From contig CP085834.1 in NCBI GenBank assembly GCA_020809705.1, positions 3,596,001 to 3,660,000 of the forward strand: a DNA stretch of 64,000 bases, written 5' to 3'. The stretch's first letter is position 1, and every line of letters begins with the position of its first letter. The notes beneath the pieces are model-generated. The model saw only the letters and a program-made list of their open reading frames with translations, had not been told where the DNA came from and made no database searches. Shown here piece by piece: positions 44,598 to 55,326 of this stretch. The position numbers and the translations under genes were made by a program. This DNA is from Calonectria ilicicola. Its lineage: Eukaryota > Ascomycota > Sordariomycetes > Hypocreales > Nectriaceae.

Positions 44598-45358
44598 TCA
44601 CGTAGCCGCTAGTGTAGCCGTACTCCGTTCAGGCTTGCACCGTAGTGGAATAGGGAAACATGAGGGTTTGGGGAAAATTGACTTGAGCTCCAAAGTCTAA
44701 GGTAATATGATCAGTCTTAATGGAGATGGTACGTCATGTGCGCGCTCTGCAACACCTTGGGGTTGAGAAATGAGACAAGCAACCAATTATGGATTGTTTT
44801 TCCAAAACGGAAGGCATCATATTGTGACATACCCTATATGGGTAGGGGGGATTAGAAGCACGGATTTATCCTTTCATATACACTTCTTCACTTGGTTGTG
44901 CTTACAGCAAATGATTCTGTGTCGTGTCAATTCTAGAGGCGTTGTTGGCGATCCCATTGAAGCCATTGATAGAAATGTTCCTCTACTTCAAAAAGAAGGT
45001 CATATATCACCTCTTTATTAGATAGGGACTCCTCGGTAGTCGAGTGTTGAATTTGCTTTTGTGCCGGATTACACCTAACTACATCTTGCTGCATCTACCA
45101 ATACCCGTCCAATTGTCGCAGTCGGTACCTATGAAAGAAGCGGAGTTATTTTCTTTCATCTGGAATTGAAGGCAGGGAATATAGCCCCGAAAAAACAGGT
45201 TGATGAAGATTAATAAACTTGTGCGATACGGTGAGCATAGTCCATTTTAATCTGGCGCATGTATTTGCATAGGTGGTAATTTGGTGTGAGTCCGAGTATG
45301 GCAGTATCTACCAGACAAAACACAGTACATGGAACATATCCTCTATTTTCTAAACTAT

Positions 45359-46765
45359 TCATCTGGCTACCGCATACTTGTTCCATAGCGGCTCATCAAG
45401 AAGCTTGTCCAGGCAACTTGATTCCACTCCAACGAGAATTTCCATGCCACCGTTCACGAGTGCGGGTAGAACAACTTGGAGGCCATTTATAACGCCAACG
45501 TGTGGCGCACGCGTCGCGTCAACGGTGCCACCCAACAAAGGGCCAAAGTCAACAGCATGGAGGTTGAAGTTGATCCAAGACGTTTGCACGCAATGATAAC
45601 CCGGAACATCCGTAAATGCGGTTGGGACAAGCTTGTCTACATGGTCAAGTTTGTCGACCAGGGTTATAACGTCATCCGTGAACTGCTTGTCAGCACGGAT
45701 GAGAGCCTTGCGGATCAGCACAGCCAGGTCTGCGAGTGTAGCCGAACCTAGCATGTGGCGGATAGGAGCAGAGACGGCTATGTATTCGAGGAAGCATCCT
45801 AATGTTTTGGGATGCACTGGCGGATCTGTTCGCTGTCTCCCGTCAATGGCAATATTGAAGACAGACACGGGGTCACCCCCTAGGGTCTCAAGCGGGTTCT
45901 GAACAGCCATGACGGTGCGCCACAAAAGCGCCGACAAGGCGTCATTGGTGGAAATCCAAGTTTGGTCTGATGTCTCAGAGGCATTTGTCGGTGAAGCGTC
46001 AGCCTTGAGCGCTCTGAGGGATTCCGGAGAAAAGTAGAAGACTTGGCCACGGTGGTCAGGGGATTGCATCTTGGGAGGGGCGCCCTCTGAGACAAAAGGG
46101 ATGGCCAGATACTCAGGATGATTCTCAGCTAAGCCATCGTTTCTGCCAGACGGTTTGAGGATATGACGTCTGTCACCCAGCATGGCATAATCAAGCTGAT
46201 AAGGCTTGGAGATATGGAGTCCTTGCAGGCGCCGACACTCCTCAGCCCAAATGTTGGTCCATACCTGGAAGGTCGTACCATCTCCAGACATGTGGAAGAT
46301 GCACCAGGTCAAAATAAGTCCACCTTGAATGAAGTTGGCTTGAATGAGGTTGATGGGCAGTCGGTCGCCAGCTGAGGGCCAAACTGAGCGGCGGCATAAT
46401 GCTTCGGCATTAAAGGCCGATACAGGAAAGGCTTTCTCCTTGAGCTCAGCATATGTAAATGGATATGTACCAGGCTCTCTTAAATCTTTGGTTGCGACAT
46501 TCTCGATGCCGCTGTCCTCGGCAAGCTTGACGAATTTGAAGACACCACCCTGCTTGGCATCGGGATCGGGCATAGCCTCGGCTCCCATGACACCAATTCG
46601 CTGCTTCGCGGCATCGAAACCGTCCTTGAGTGTTTGCGATACATGATCGATGTCATAGTCCTCTTCCAGCTGGAAGGGAAAAACGTAACGCAGATATCCC
46701 TTTGGTCCAATCCGCTCTAATGGCGTCATAGGGGGGATATCGGCAAACGAATCGACAGAACCCAT
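45359..46765 (-). CDS. BAHD-like acyltransferase (trichothecene 3-O-acetyltransferase-like)
   Basis: A single-exon gene of 468 residues from the ATG at 46765; the frame extends upstream only through a GTG. It carries the HxxxD motif of the BAHD/transferase superfamily (CIFHMSGDGTT, catalytic His and structural Asp) near residue 175, and DFGPLLGGTV near residue 410, a variant of the DFGWG structural motif. The N-terminal segment (LERIGPKGYLRYVFPFQLEED) is typical of fungal members such as trichothecene 3-O-acetyltransferases. It transfers an acyl group from CoA to a hydroxyl or amine, in the cytosol. The substrate is unknown. There is no backbone gene beside it, so it may modify or detoxify an exogenous compound. 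Confidence 0.88.
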   Translation of the reverse strand: MGSVDSFADIPPMTPLERIGPKGYLRYVFPFQLEEDYDIDHVSQTLKDGFDAAKQRIGVMGAEAMPDPDAKQGGVFKFVKLAEDSGIENVATKDLREPGTYPFTYAELKEKAFPVSAFNAEALCRRSVWPSAGDRLPINLIQANFIQGGLILTWCIFHMSGDGTTFQVWTNIWAEECRRLQGLHISKPYQLDYAMLGDRRHILKPSGRNDGLAENHPEYLAIPFVSEGAPPKMQSPDHRGQVFYFSPESLRALKADASPTNASETSDQTWISTNDALSALLWRTVMAVQNPLETLGGDPVSVFNIAIDGRQRTDPPVHPKTLGCFLEYIAVSAPIRHMLGSATLADLAVLIRKALIRADKQFTDDVITLVDKLDHVDKLVPTAFTDVPGYHCVQTSWINFNLHAVDFGPLLGGTVDATRAPHVGVINGLQVVLPALVNGGMEILVGVESSCLDKLLDEPLWNKYAVAR

Positions 46766-48338
46766 TGTTTCAATATGGTGTGAGGGGATCACTTATGCAC
46801 AAAGAAGAAAAAAAAATGCAAAAAGACTATGCGGGAAAGAATCAAAATGCGCGAAAAAGCTCAATAGGCGAGCCAAAATCCTGCCATTTAAAGCTCGGCT
46901 ATATCTGATCACTGTTCTCCTGCATGGTTGCAATCCATGGGGCCTGGATACATCCTATTAGCACTTGGCTTGCCCCTTTGCCATTTCAAGTACCTGATTC
47001 CTTTATTAAAGCGACTGGCATCTGATTCCTCTGTTCAATTTCTGGGACTTAGCGTCCTGCCAGGTCTCCATGTTCGAGCGTTTCGGATTTGCTGATCCAA
47101 TTCCTCGGGATGATTCGATTCAATACTCCGGAGCTAATTCAAGCGGAGCTTCTTTGCGCCATTCCTGTTGGTTCCGGGTTGAAAGAAATGCTGTTGGTCC
47201 GGGGCACGTTGCAGCCAAGTCTCCACCACTTCAAAATGGACCGAACAGCCACCCAGTGCGGTAGTTTTCGGTGACAATCTTTCTTTCAGGTGGAACGAAT
47301 CCACGAACAATGGTACGATCAGCTTGCCATCGCTGTCCTCTTTTTTCTCGTTTTTCTTTCCCCGGTTGAGGTAGTTGGTATGTTTTTTGCTCACGCTCCT
47401 ACTTCGAGAGAATAATAATATGTTACCGTGAGCGCCTCTTCTAAAGTTACAGACGTAGGAAAAAATTCACAGTTGAGCCGCGAAGGTTTCGGTTTCTTTG
47501 AGCCCATCAAAATCTATGTTTACAGGAATATAATCGACATGTGGTGACAACTGATCTAGTAAAAAATTAACCAGCATATAGTGTAGCTCTTGTAATCGGG
47601 GAGTAGGGATGTTAATTCCGAACTACGCGCGTCCGACACAAGGGCCACGTCTGTATTCCCATGCAAGAACCCATGGATAACAGGGGTCGGGCCACCAAGA
47701 TTGCGACGAGATGTTGGTTGTGCCGTGCGAAAAACGAATGTCCCCTGCATGACCGTTGGCTGCCCCATGTCTCTTGCAAACTGAGGAGTGAGGGCACATC
47801 AGATCAGTTTTCGCCATTTCTCCCCCGGACTATTTCCCGAGAGCGACGGAGAACTACCTCCCCACAAGCGATCCCCAGGATGAGAGGCTAATCCAGTGGG
47901 CCCGGAATGCAACCATAACGACGGAAGGATGCTTTAGAAACTGAATGAACTGATCGATTGGTCAATGATCGAGCGCTTTTTTCCCCAATTGCGCTTGACC
48001 TGGTGTTTCCATCTGATCCTCAGTGAAAAATCCCAGGACTAATCACCCGGGGACTGGCTGAGGTTCCCCGAAGGATGCACGGCCCGTGGTGGGGATCGGC
48101 AGAACTGGTTCCCGGCTTTGCGCTGAAAGCACAAGGTTGCTGCTCCCAAGGAATTCCCATCCCCACCGTTTGAGAGAAGAGAATATGGTCCAAATTTGAC
48201 ATCCCTTCTGGGATGATATTTCTCAAGTGTGATGTTTCAGTTGAGACCAAATATCAAGAACCCACCTTGGTGTTTCTTCGCAAAATGTGAATCGCTTCTT
48301 TCGCTCGCGACAATATACCCCCATCCAGACTCACGAAA
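46766..48338. other. 1.6 kb intergenic region
   Basis: Divergent spacer between the acyltransferase and the receptor-like gene. Open frames in 47070-47890 and 48020-48250 lack recognisable features. Nothing else is supported. Confidence 0.45.
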
Positions 48339-49781
48339 ATGGTGGAGGCGAACCCCGTTATGGTCCAAATCTTTGGGCCAACGCCCGATGGTACGGACCT
48401 GACGCAGAGCACGGCAACATCGGACACTGTTGCAGTCATTATACTTTTGGCACTTGCAACTGTGGCAATTCTCCTTCGGTTTCTGGCTCGATTCATCCAG
48501 CGAAGCGGATTCAAGATGGACGACTGGACAATAATATTGGCTCTTGTAAGTATTAAGCTGGTTTAGAAAAAACAGGCTCAAGGTTAAGAAAACTCTAACT
48601 CCGTTCGACGGCAGGCGTTCGTTGCTGGAACCGTGTGTGTGAGCATCATGGGTGAGTTTATTTCATTGACCTTTTCTTTAAATACCAAATCTAATGACAT
48701 TCAGGTGCTCAGATTGGTTCTGGGAAGCACGTTTGGGTGCTCGAGTTGGATAACCTAACAACGATCTTCAAGGTAATCAAGCTTAACGAACTCGTCACAT
48801 ATTCTGTGCTGACAACTAGTCACAGTATCTGTATGCATACACTTACATCTACGCCGCAGCCTGTGCTACCACGAAAATCTCGATCCTTTTCTTTTACCTA
48901 CGCGTCTTCAATACTCGCGATCTTCTCTTCAAGGCTTCCATTAGCTTCGGACTTTTCCTCTCGATATCATATCCTCTCATCATCTGGACTACCATGGCAA
49001 ACTGCTGCAAGCCGGTATCCTGCTATTGGCTACAATTTAGCGGTGCGACGGGAAAGTGCATTGACGTTAACAAATTCTTCCTCGCGTTGGGCATCATCAA
49101 CTTACTTGCTGACATCGTCGTACTAATCATCCCAATTCCGCAAATTTTGAAACTACAAATGTCGATGAGGAAGAAGGCTGGTGTTTGTGGGATCATGCTA
49201 CTTGGAGGATTGTAAGGGCTTTTTTTCCCCTGCCCTTTTTACTTCGTTTCGTGATTTATCACCATGATTCTAACTCGAACGCCAGTGTTTGCATTGCCAG
49301 TATCGTGCGAATCCACTACCTTTCCGAATTCTCGTCCGCGGTCGATGTCACATATCTCATGGGCCCTGTCTTCATCTGGTCTGCGATTGAGCCATCTATA
49401 GCCATTGTCTCAGCCTGCATGCCTCACTTCGTACCCCTCCGATATGTGATACGAAGAAAGATAGCTTTTAGTCTTGATAGCAAAAACAGCAAGCCGAATT
49501 CTAACACGCCCTGGAGATCAAACCCTTCAGGCCGAGGCGCAGGTTCGGAGCATGGCAACGCGCTCTTCACCTATGGTGGCTCGCGATTTAATTTTGGAGG
49601 CGACAAGATGGTTAAGCTTCCGGACACAGATGATGAAATGGGACTCACAAGTCGAATGACTGCTGAGAGCCCACAGCCAAAAGGGGGATCTAGTACATCT
49701 GGCTCAGAAGAAAATATACAAGAACGAGCAATAGCGGTGCACTCGACATTCGAAATGTTGTCAGTTACTGGTACAACTTGA
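48339..49781 (+). CDS. Pth11-like seven-transmembrane (fungal rhodopsin-domain) protein
   Basis: Five exons (48339-48545, 48615-48651, 48705-48772, 48826-49211, 49286-49781) join to 397 residues. Seven membrane segments fit the fungal rhodopsin domain of Pth11-related receptors: VAVIILLALATVAILLRFLARF, GFKMDDWTIILALAFVAG (with the conserved DDW), YLYAYTYIYAAACATTKISILFFYLRVF, a Cys-containing loop (NCCKPVSCYWLQF) and FFLALGIINLLADIVVLIIPIPQI with the typical DxxxxxxPI. The C-terminal tail of about 110 residues is polar and Ser-rich. No CFEM domain is present. These plasma-membrane proteins sense surface or nutrient cues via G proteins in some fungi; this one's ligand is unknown. Exon 2 is only 37 nt. 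Confidence 0.85.
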
Positions 49782-49942
49782 TTAGACTATCTGCAATACG
49801 CTAGAGTAAGTAGAGATAAGGGGACCTGCATAACAAATATTAGATAAAAGTAGGTATATAAGTCAGCTAAATAAAGTCAAGGTGGTCATGGTATGAAGGT
49901 TTGTTGTAACTGTTGCATATTCAGGGATCAATCTATGGTATT

Positions 49943-50563
49943 CTATGAACAGTGGTTTAAGTCGCAATACTTCGTCGCGTAGTGTAAGCACAGCATATTG
50001 AGAGCCGCTTTACTAGTGCGATACACGGGCATCATGACCCCGAAGTGCTTATCGTGTTGGTCAGCCCTCTGCGTGAGAGAGCCCAATCTAGAAGATGTAA
50101 AGACGAGCCGAGGTGAGGTCGACATTTTCAAGAGTGGTGTGAATGTCTCGGTCACTTGAGCTGCACCAAAAAAGTTGGTCTCGAATTGTTCCCGGTAGAT
50201 TTCGCGGACTGACACAGCCTTCTCTTGCAGTTGCGCGTCATTGCTCATGCCGGCATTGTTCACGAGACAGTCAAGTCTGCCAAAAGTCGCCTGAACGTAG
50301 GCAGCCGCTTCAGCAATAGACTTGTCATTCGTCACGTCCAAAAAGATACATTGCACTGACAAACCTTGGCCCTTGAGCATCGCTGCCGCCGACTCACCTC
50401 GGGTCATATTTCGACAACCCATCAAAACGTGAGTGTGCGGCCAGTCTTGTGCAATCTTTTTGGAAAGTTCAAACCCGATTCCTTGACTTGCTCCTGTGAT
50501 CAGCACTATGGAACAGTCAGAGCTTTTGGCTTTCATTTTCGGGGCGCAGACAGTCATTACCAT
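49943..50563 (-). CDS. short-chain dehydrogenase/reductase, C-terminally short
   Basis: A 206-residue classical SDR: TGASQGIG near residue 24, CRNMTRG, FLDVTND, NNAGMSN near residue 107, and the catalytic Ser (VFTSSRLGS), Tyr and Lys (YRTSK). It ends right after the active-site helix (LHYATKYC), whereas relatives continue for about 40-50 residues through a VNSVCPGxxxT loop and the substrate-binding part. No join I tried restores that loop. The gene may be truncated and inactive, or my end is wrong. It resembles carbonyl-reductase-like SDRs. Start at 50563 or 50536. Confidence 0.7.
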   Translation of the reverse strand: MVMTVCAPKMKAKSSDCSIVLITGASQGIGFELSKKIAQDWPHTHVLMGCRNMTRGESAAAMLKGQGLSVQCIFLDVTNDKSIAEAAAYVQATFGRLDCLVNNAGMSNDAQLQEKAVSVREIYREQFETNFFGAAQVTETFTPLLKMSTSPRLVFTSSRLGSLTQRADQHDKHFGVMMPVYRTSKAALNMLCLHYATKYCDLNHCS

Positions 50564-50786
50564 TTACAAAGTCTAAGATGAACATGGTCAGACGGTTCAG
50601 GTGTTCCTTTTGTACTAACCAAACTTTCAGATTTGGACATTTCAATAGTTGGATTGACCAGCGATTGAAATGTAGATAAGAGCCACCAGTCGAATTCCAT
50701 AGACCAGGTTGCGATTCGAATTTCGGAGTCCGTGCCTGGAGGTGGCATGGAAATGTAATATATCTGATGTGGTTTTGTAGTGAGTG

Positions 50787-51020
50787 CTACAGACGCCTTA
50801 AGCGTAGGCCACCAGTCTCACCTAATGTGCATTTTGGCGCACCTGGACTGGTCACAGGACAACAATCCCCGGTTGTAATCGGAAGGCACTCGGTTGAATC
50901 ATATTTTGTAATTTCAGCTGACAATTTGTGGGTGGCAGGGTAGTAAGTGCAAAGTCTTGCACGAAAACCGCATGCGACACACTTCTGCAACCACATCAGG
51001 CTATTGACGGTCTTGGGCAT
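50787..51020 (-). CDS. possible small Cys-containing protein (weak)
   Basis: From the ATG at 51020 the frame gives 77 residues with several cysteines (KCVACGFRARLC, ECLPITTGDCCP, PKCTL). There is no signal peptide. A GTGAGA donor follows PKCTLG, so the true protein could continue into the open stretch at 50760-50557, but no join gave a convincing frame. I do not recognise it; it may not be a gene. Confidence 0.25.
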   Translation of the reverse strand: MPKTVNSLMWLQKCVACGFRARLCTYYPATHKLSAEITKYDSTECLPITTGDCCPVTSPGAPKCTLGETGGLRLRRL

Positions 51021-52470
51021 GTTTGACACGATTTGATCCTAAGCCAAAGCCAGCCGAGTTTTAAGCCTCATGGTATTTTATACAGGTCGATGATAAAGTC
51101 TTTGTGATAATGAATTTCACTCTCGCATTCGTATCATTTCAATCGCAATGGCTTTGACACTCAATCAATCGTGGAAGCGGTACCTTCAAATGTTGGTTGA
51201 TCCACCCCATGATAACACTGACTCTAAACCCGCTGGACCTCTGGAGATGATTCCAGCGCGAATGTGTCCCGGGGGGGATGGCTGCTCGAACGAGCCTCAC
51301 AATTTGGGGAGCATGAAGACTTGTGCTTTTGAGACACAAATCGGTATTGTCTTCATGAACGCTAGCGGATAAGTAAATCCACCCTTCGTTTGAACTTAAT
51401 CCGAGGTAATTACATCACTGTAATCTTTTAATCCGAATAAATGTCTAAATTAAAGTATCCAGATTTGAATGGGAATTCTATGCTTCGATAATGTGGAGAA
51501 ATAAGGAGTCACTTTCCAGTTTAGAGAGGGATGCAATTCTGTTCTATTACATGTACTTGAACGAAAATTGAAAATCAAATATCATTAAAATACCTTCGCA
51601 TAAGTCATCAGACCTTGAGTGAGGCGTAAATAAAACTTTCTCCTTATATCAAGGCCCAGATTAAATGATAATTATTGAAGATAAATTGTACATAGTCACT
51701 CAGCTCAGTACACGACCAGCAACCTAATTTCGCAACTCCGTCGAGCTAAGTCGCCAATCCCAATGTCAAAGGAACTGTGCAATATGCCTAAAGAAGACTC
51801 AGTGAGAGTCATCAAACAGAACATGGGGCAAAACTTACTTTACGCTACAGTTGATTCCGAATCGTATAATTTTATGAGCCAGGCTTCGTTAAAAGCCTGG
51901 CCTTTTAAATAATACCAGGTATGGCTTTGATTATAATGAGCCGTGAAGCTTTTAATCTCGACAAATCTATTATCAGCAACTTTTGAGCCTTTGAGCCGCT
52001 TGATCCGATCCGTAGCGCGCAGATCATCTTGTTGAACCGACCTAAAATCACAAAGCGCAAGCGGCCACTCGGTGACTTTATCTACGAGAGGTCGCCAGAC
52101 ACTATTTTGGAACTTGTAAGCACATGTATTTCATGCAGGCTCGCAGGACAGCCTTTGAATAGTTACAGACTTTAGAACTTGGAGCCTATCATACTTCTCG
52201 GCCTCGGGCCATTTTTCCTTAAAAAGTTGCTTCCCGTATCGTGGTGTTAGGTCTGAGAATTTGAGTCAGATCAATATATGAGTATAGTAATGGTTTGAGG
52301 ATATAAAAGCATATTACCTGCATGAACATGAGGTATTGGTGAATCATAGTCTGGATGACCACGAAGGGTCATATCACCAAACCCTGGGTGTCGGTACCGT
52401 AACTGCACGTCAATTAATTCAAAATGTATCAAAATTGTGTTTATATTCAAAGTCAAAGAGGAATTAAATA
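51021..52470. other. AT-rich intergenic region, start of decayed accessory area
   Basis: 1.4 kb with no supported gene. A 74-codon plus frame at 51148-51372 has no family features. From about 51400 the sequence is AT-rich, and the decayed ankyrin gene begins near its end. Confidence 0.4.
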
Positions 52471-53880
52471 CTTTGTGCTCAAAAACGCGGATTTCTTTCG
52501 CGTTAAGATGCTGCTTGAGAAGGTCACAAAGGTAGGGGTAATATTGCTATTAAACCTATGCAGGATCTTCAAAGAATTGCGCTAAATCATTTCGCCTCAG
52601 CTGAATTGGTTCAAAGCCTTGCTTGTCTAGAGAAAAGCTCGATAGATTATTCCTAGCATTGTGAATTTTGAAAAAGTCACCGGGCAAGAGCTTGACCTCA
52701 AGGAAAAAAAAGAAGAACTTGATGTGACGCCTCTTCACCACGCATGTGGGCACGGCGACAATTTTCCGCTGGCCAAGTTGCTAGTCGAGAATGGCGCCAA
52801 AATCAATGCTGTTAACTACATGGCGGGTACGCCGCTTCGTGTGGCTATCGATAACGCGCACGAAGATACATGCGCGCTGTTGCTGAGCTAGCCTAGCGGG
52901 ACAAGCTGCTTGGGGATTCGTGATAAGGCCGGCTAGCTACCAATTCATTATGCTGTCGAGAAGTGGAGCAAGGTGCTTGTGGCGATGTTTGTCGAGGCCG
53001 GGGCCTTGGTTGACGCCATCATCGAGGGTGATAAAGCTAAAGATCATGAAAAGGGGTTAATGCTCTTGCACCTCACCTGCAAGAATATCAGCCGTAATGG
53101 AATATTAGAAGTTATTAAATATCTACTGGAACATGGTGCCAATCTGACCAAGCTTGGAGACAAAGACCAAAGTCCTCTACTACTTTTTGTACTGGAAGGT
53201 AGTGTAGAGGCCACCAAACTTGTTATCAAATACGGTGCTGATGTTAAGGTGGTAGTTGGTAAGTTCGACGATGTTGACGCCCTTCATATTATAGGCATAG
53301 TTGGGGCTGACGAGCTATGCTACTAGCTTGTCAAGGAGGCTGGGCTTGCAGTGGATAAGAAGGACAACCAAGGATATATAGCCTTGACCCACGTGGCTGG
53401 CTATAGCGGCTCTCTAGAGGCCGTTAAAATGCTCGTCTTGAACCTAGGCGCCGATATTGAATCGCTAATCTATGATGGCCGGCGACCTCTGCACTTTGCC
53501 GCCTTCAAGGGCCAGCACGCCTGCGCCAGGGAACTAATTTCCTTGGGCGCCGACGAGGAGGTGATGGATGACTTGACTCCAGGTGGACGCCTTTGCACTT
53601 TGCTGCCCGGTACCATCATGAGGAAACGATCCGCGTGCTGCTAGACAGTGGGGCTGAGATTGGGAAGAAGGTGGACGGGGGACCTCAGCCGAAGCTCGTC
53701 AACGGCGATGAGATTGACATTTGCGGCTTCACGGCTGCCGATCTGGCGCGCGTCACTCGAGGCGGACAGAGCTGCGTTGATATCCTCATCGCTGCTGGTG
53801 ATGAGCTGTCTGCCGAAACGAAAGATCTCAAAGACGACGATTTGTGGAAAGAGAAGAAGGGCACTTGTTGTGTGATGTAG
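52471..53880 (+). pseudogene. ankyrin-repeat protein, broken by stops and a frameshift; CaaX end
   Basis: Ankyrin repeats are plain (DVTPLHHACGHGD, EVIKYLLEHGANLT, GRRPLHFAAFKGQHACAREL, TPLHFAARYHHEETIRVLLDSGA). From 52661 one frame continues to about 53585 but is interrupted by TAG at 52889, about 52934 and 53324, each where Gln would fit (CAG to TAG). Near 53587 a one-base loss shifts the frame; the last part (53593-53880) ends in CCVM, a CaaX prenylation box. Upstream pieces (52470-52660, including KMLLEKV) belong to the same gene but contain more stops. The ancestral protein was probably a membrane-tethered ankyrin scaffold. Non-functional now unless unusual splicing occurs. Confidence 0.8.
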
Positions 53881-53914
53881 TTGTGGCTTGCCATGGACAG
53901 GGCATGGCGCCACT

Positions 53915-53948
53915 ACCATAAGAACTCGACAAATTGGCCATTCTTAGC
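53915..53948 (+). repeat. 34-bp repeat element, diverged copy
   Basis: This 34-mer matches the element at 54427-54460 at about 26 of 34 positions, with differences mostly transitions. A 20-bp partial inverted copy lies at 54108-54127 (GCTAAGGATGACTAATTTGG). Together they look like the remains of an inverted-repeat element. Confidence 0.5.
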
Positions 53949-54426
53949 GTGCTTCGGCCAGTGTGGCATTTTTCATAGTCAACCAATCACAACTTCACTG
54001 TGTCAGAGCAGAAAGAACCAACACATTTACGGATATTCCTTAATTGTGATTACCCCTGGTTACTAACTGTAAGGGGATGATCGGTAAGGAGGTAGCGTTC
54101 GAGTTACGCTAAGGATGACTAATTTGGTGTCTGGGAACTGAGATAGGCTCGAGCCGCTGCGACGTAGTAACACCACATGGAAAAGCTTGCCGCCATAATT
54201 CTACACTCGAGGATAATCTGAGAATTTTGTGCAGGTAGCAGAACGTAATATTGTAGAGCGACGACGTAGACAACGGATTGAGATTTGTGCTTGTTCAATT
54301 GCGACGTTTCTGCGGACTACCTACGTTCTAGATTACCATTGGAATCCAATGTTTCACGTGAAATTGAGATATTACTTTTGCTTTTGAGCCGACCCGAGCA
54401 TAGCTCAACAAATTGCTTGGATATAT

Positions 54427-54590
54427 ACCGTAGGAACTCAATAAATTGGTTATCCTTAGCTTCGCATACCCGATGTCGCTAGTCAATTCTCCTTCTTGTG
54501 GCGTTAGGTGTAGCCAGTTAACGGCCGGATGCAAGATTAAGAAGCAAAGTGGCGCTGCTAAGGATGACCAATTCCTTGAGTTCCTACGGT
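54427..54590. mobile_element. MITE-like element with 34-bp inverted repeats
   Basis: 54427-54460 and 54557-54590 are inverted copies of one 34-bp sequence, identical at 31 of 34 positions, with 96 bp between. Each arm runs from ACCGTAGGAACTCAA to ATCCTTAGC. The short internal part has no coding frame. The layout is that of a small non-autonomous DNA element or a hairpin; target-site duplications were not resolved. Confidence 0.5.
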
Positions 54591-54710
54591 ACTACTACTC
54601 ATTCCAATTGCGAGCAGACGGGAAATACTTTAAATCCCCAATCTTACCACAACTTCATTGCATGAAACGATCCCATTACAGCGTCAGCTTTTGTTACCAT
54701 TCTTGTCACA

Positions 54711-55326
54711 ATGATGCACTCCGTCAAATATGTCAGCTTGGTCTTGCCGCTCCTAATCGTCGATAAGGTGAACGCAAGAATATGTCGCATGTCGTCAGCC
54801 CTTGAAACTTCAACGGCCACCACGACAACTACGACAACCACATCGGACCTTGACACTTCAACGGTCACCATCTCGACAACCACATCAGACCTTGACAATC
54901 CAACGGCCACCACCTCGACAACTACGACAACATCAGACCTTGACACTTCAACGGCCATCACCTTGACAATTACGACAACCACATCAGACCTGGACACTCC
55001 AACGGCCACCACCTTGACAACCACGACAACATCAGACCTTGACACTTCAACAGCCACCACCTTGACAACCACGACAACCACATCAGATCTTGACACTTCA
55101 ACGGCCACCACCTCCACAACTACGACCACGACAACTGCGGCTGCGACATCGTCCTCATCAGGAGGTGCACCCATTTGCGGGTCATCAGGAGGTATGTAAC
55201 GGCCATATTCAGCATCGCGGGTGTATCGGCAGCATGTTCAACTAACTTAATGATGCAGATGCATGTCTCAACAGCTTTGAATGCTGCTCGGGTTTGTGTG
55301 TGTTTCCGCCTGGGTTTTGCATTTAA
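54711..55326 (+). CDS. secreted Thr-rich repeat protein with C-terminal cystine-knot-like module
   Basis: Two exons (54711-55191 and 55259-55326) with a 67-nt intron (branch ACTAACTT) join to 182 residues. The N-terminus has a hydrophobic stretch (YVSLVLPLLIV) fitting a signal peptide or anchor. The middle, about residues 30-150, is almost all Thr with six SDLD units in imperfect repeats, likely O-glycosylated. After the splice the last 32 residues hold six cysteines spaced C-x7-C-x5-C-C-x3-C-x6-C, the spacing of an inhibitor cystine knot. The gene resembles secreted fungal proteins in which a mucin-like stalk presents a small folded head. Activity cannot be predicted; knottins include inhibitors, lectin-like and antimicrobial peptides. 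Without the intron the module is lost, so the splice matters. Confidence 0.6.
54838..55110 (+). repeat. coding tandem repeat, unit about 50-60 bp, six copies
   Basis: The repeat encodes SDLDTSTATT-type units followed by Thr runs. Copies differ by a few bases, and unit length varies through the Thr codons, as in expandable fungal surface-protein repeats. Confidence 0.75.

Larger units (their letters stand above)
43879..45358. other. 1.5 kb intergenic region
   Basis: No gene is supported. It contains a short 10-bp tandem repeat (44102-44130) and a strong 13-bp inverted repeat (44563-44597), listed separately. Confidence 0.45.

Noticed and set aside
47070..48250. Several overlapping open frames
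   Set aside because: Overlapping frames on both strands with no conserved features; typical of non-coding DNA.
51148..51372. 74-codon open frame with ATG on the plus strand
   Set aside because: No family resemblance; the upstream region gives no support beyond an ATG.
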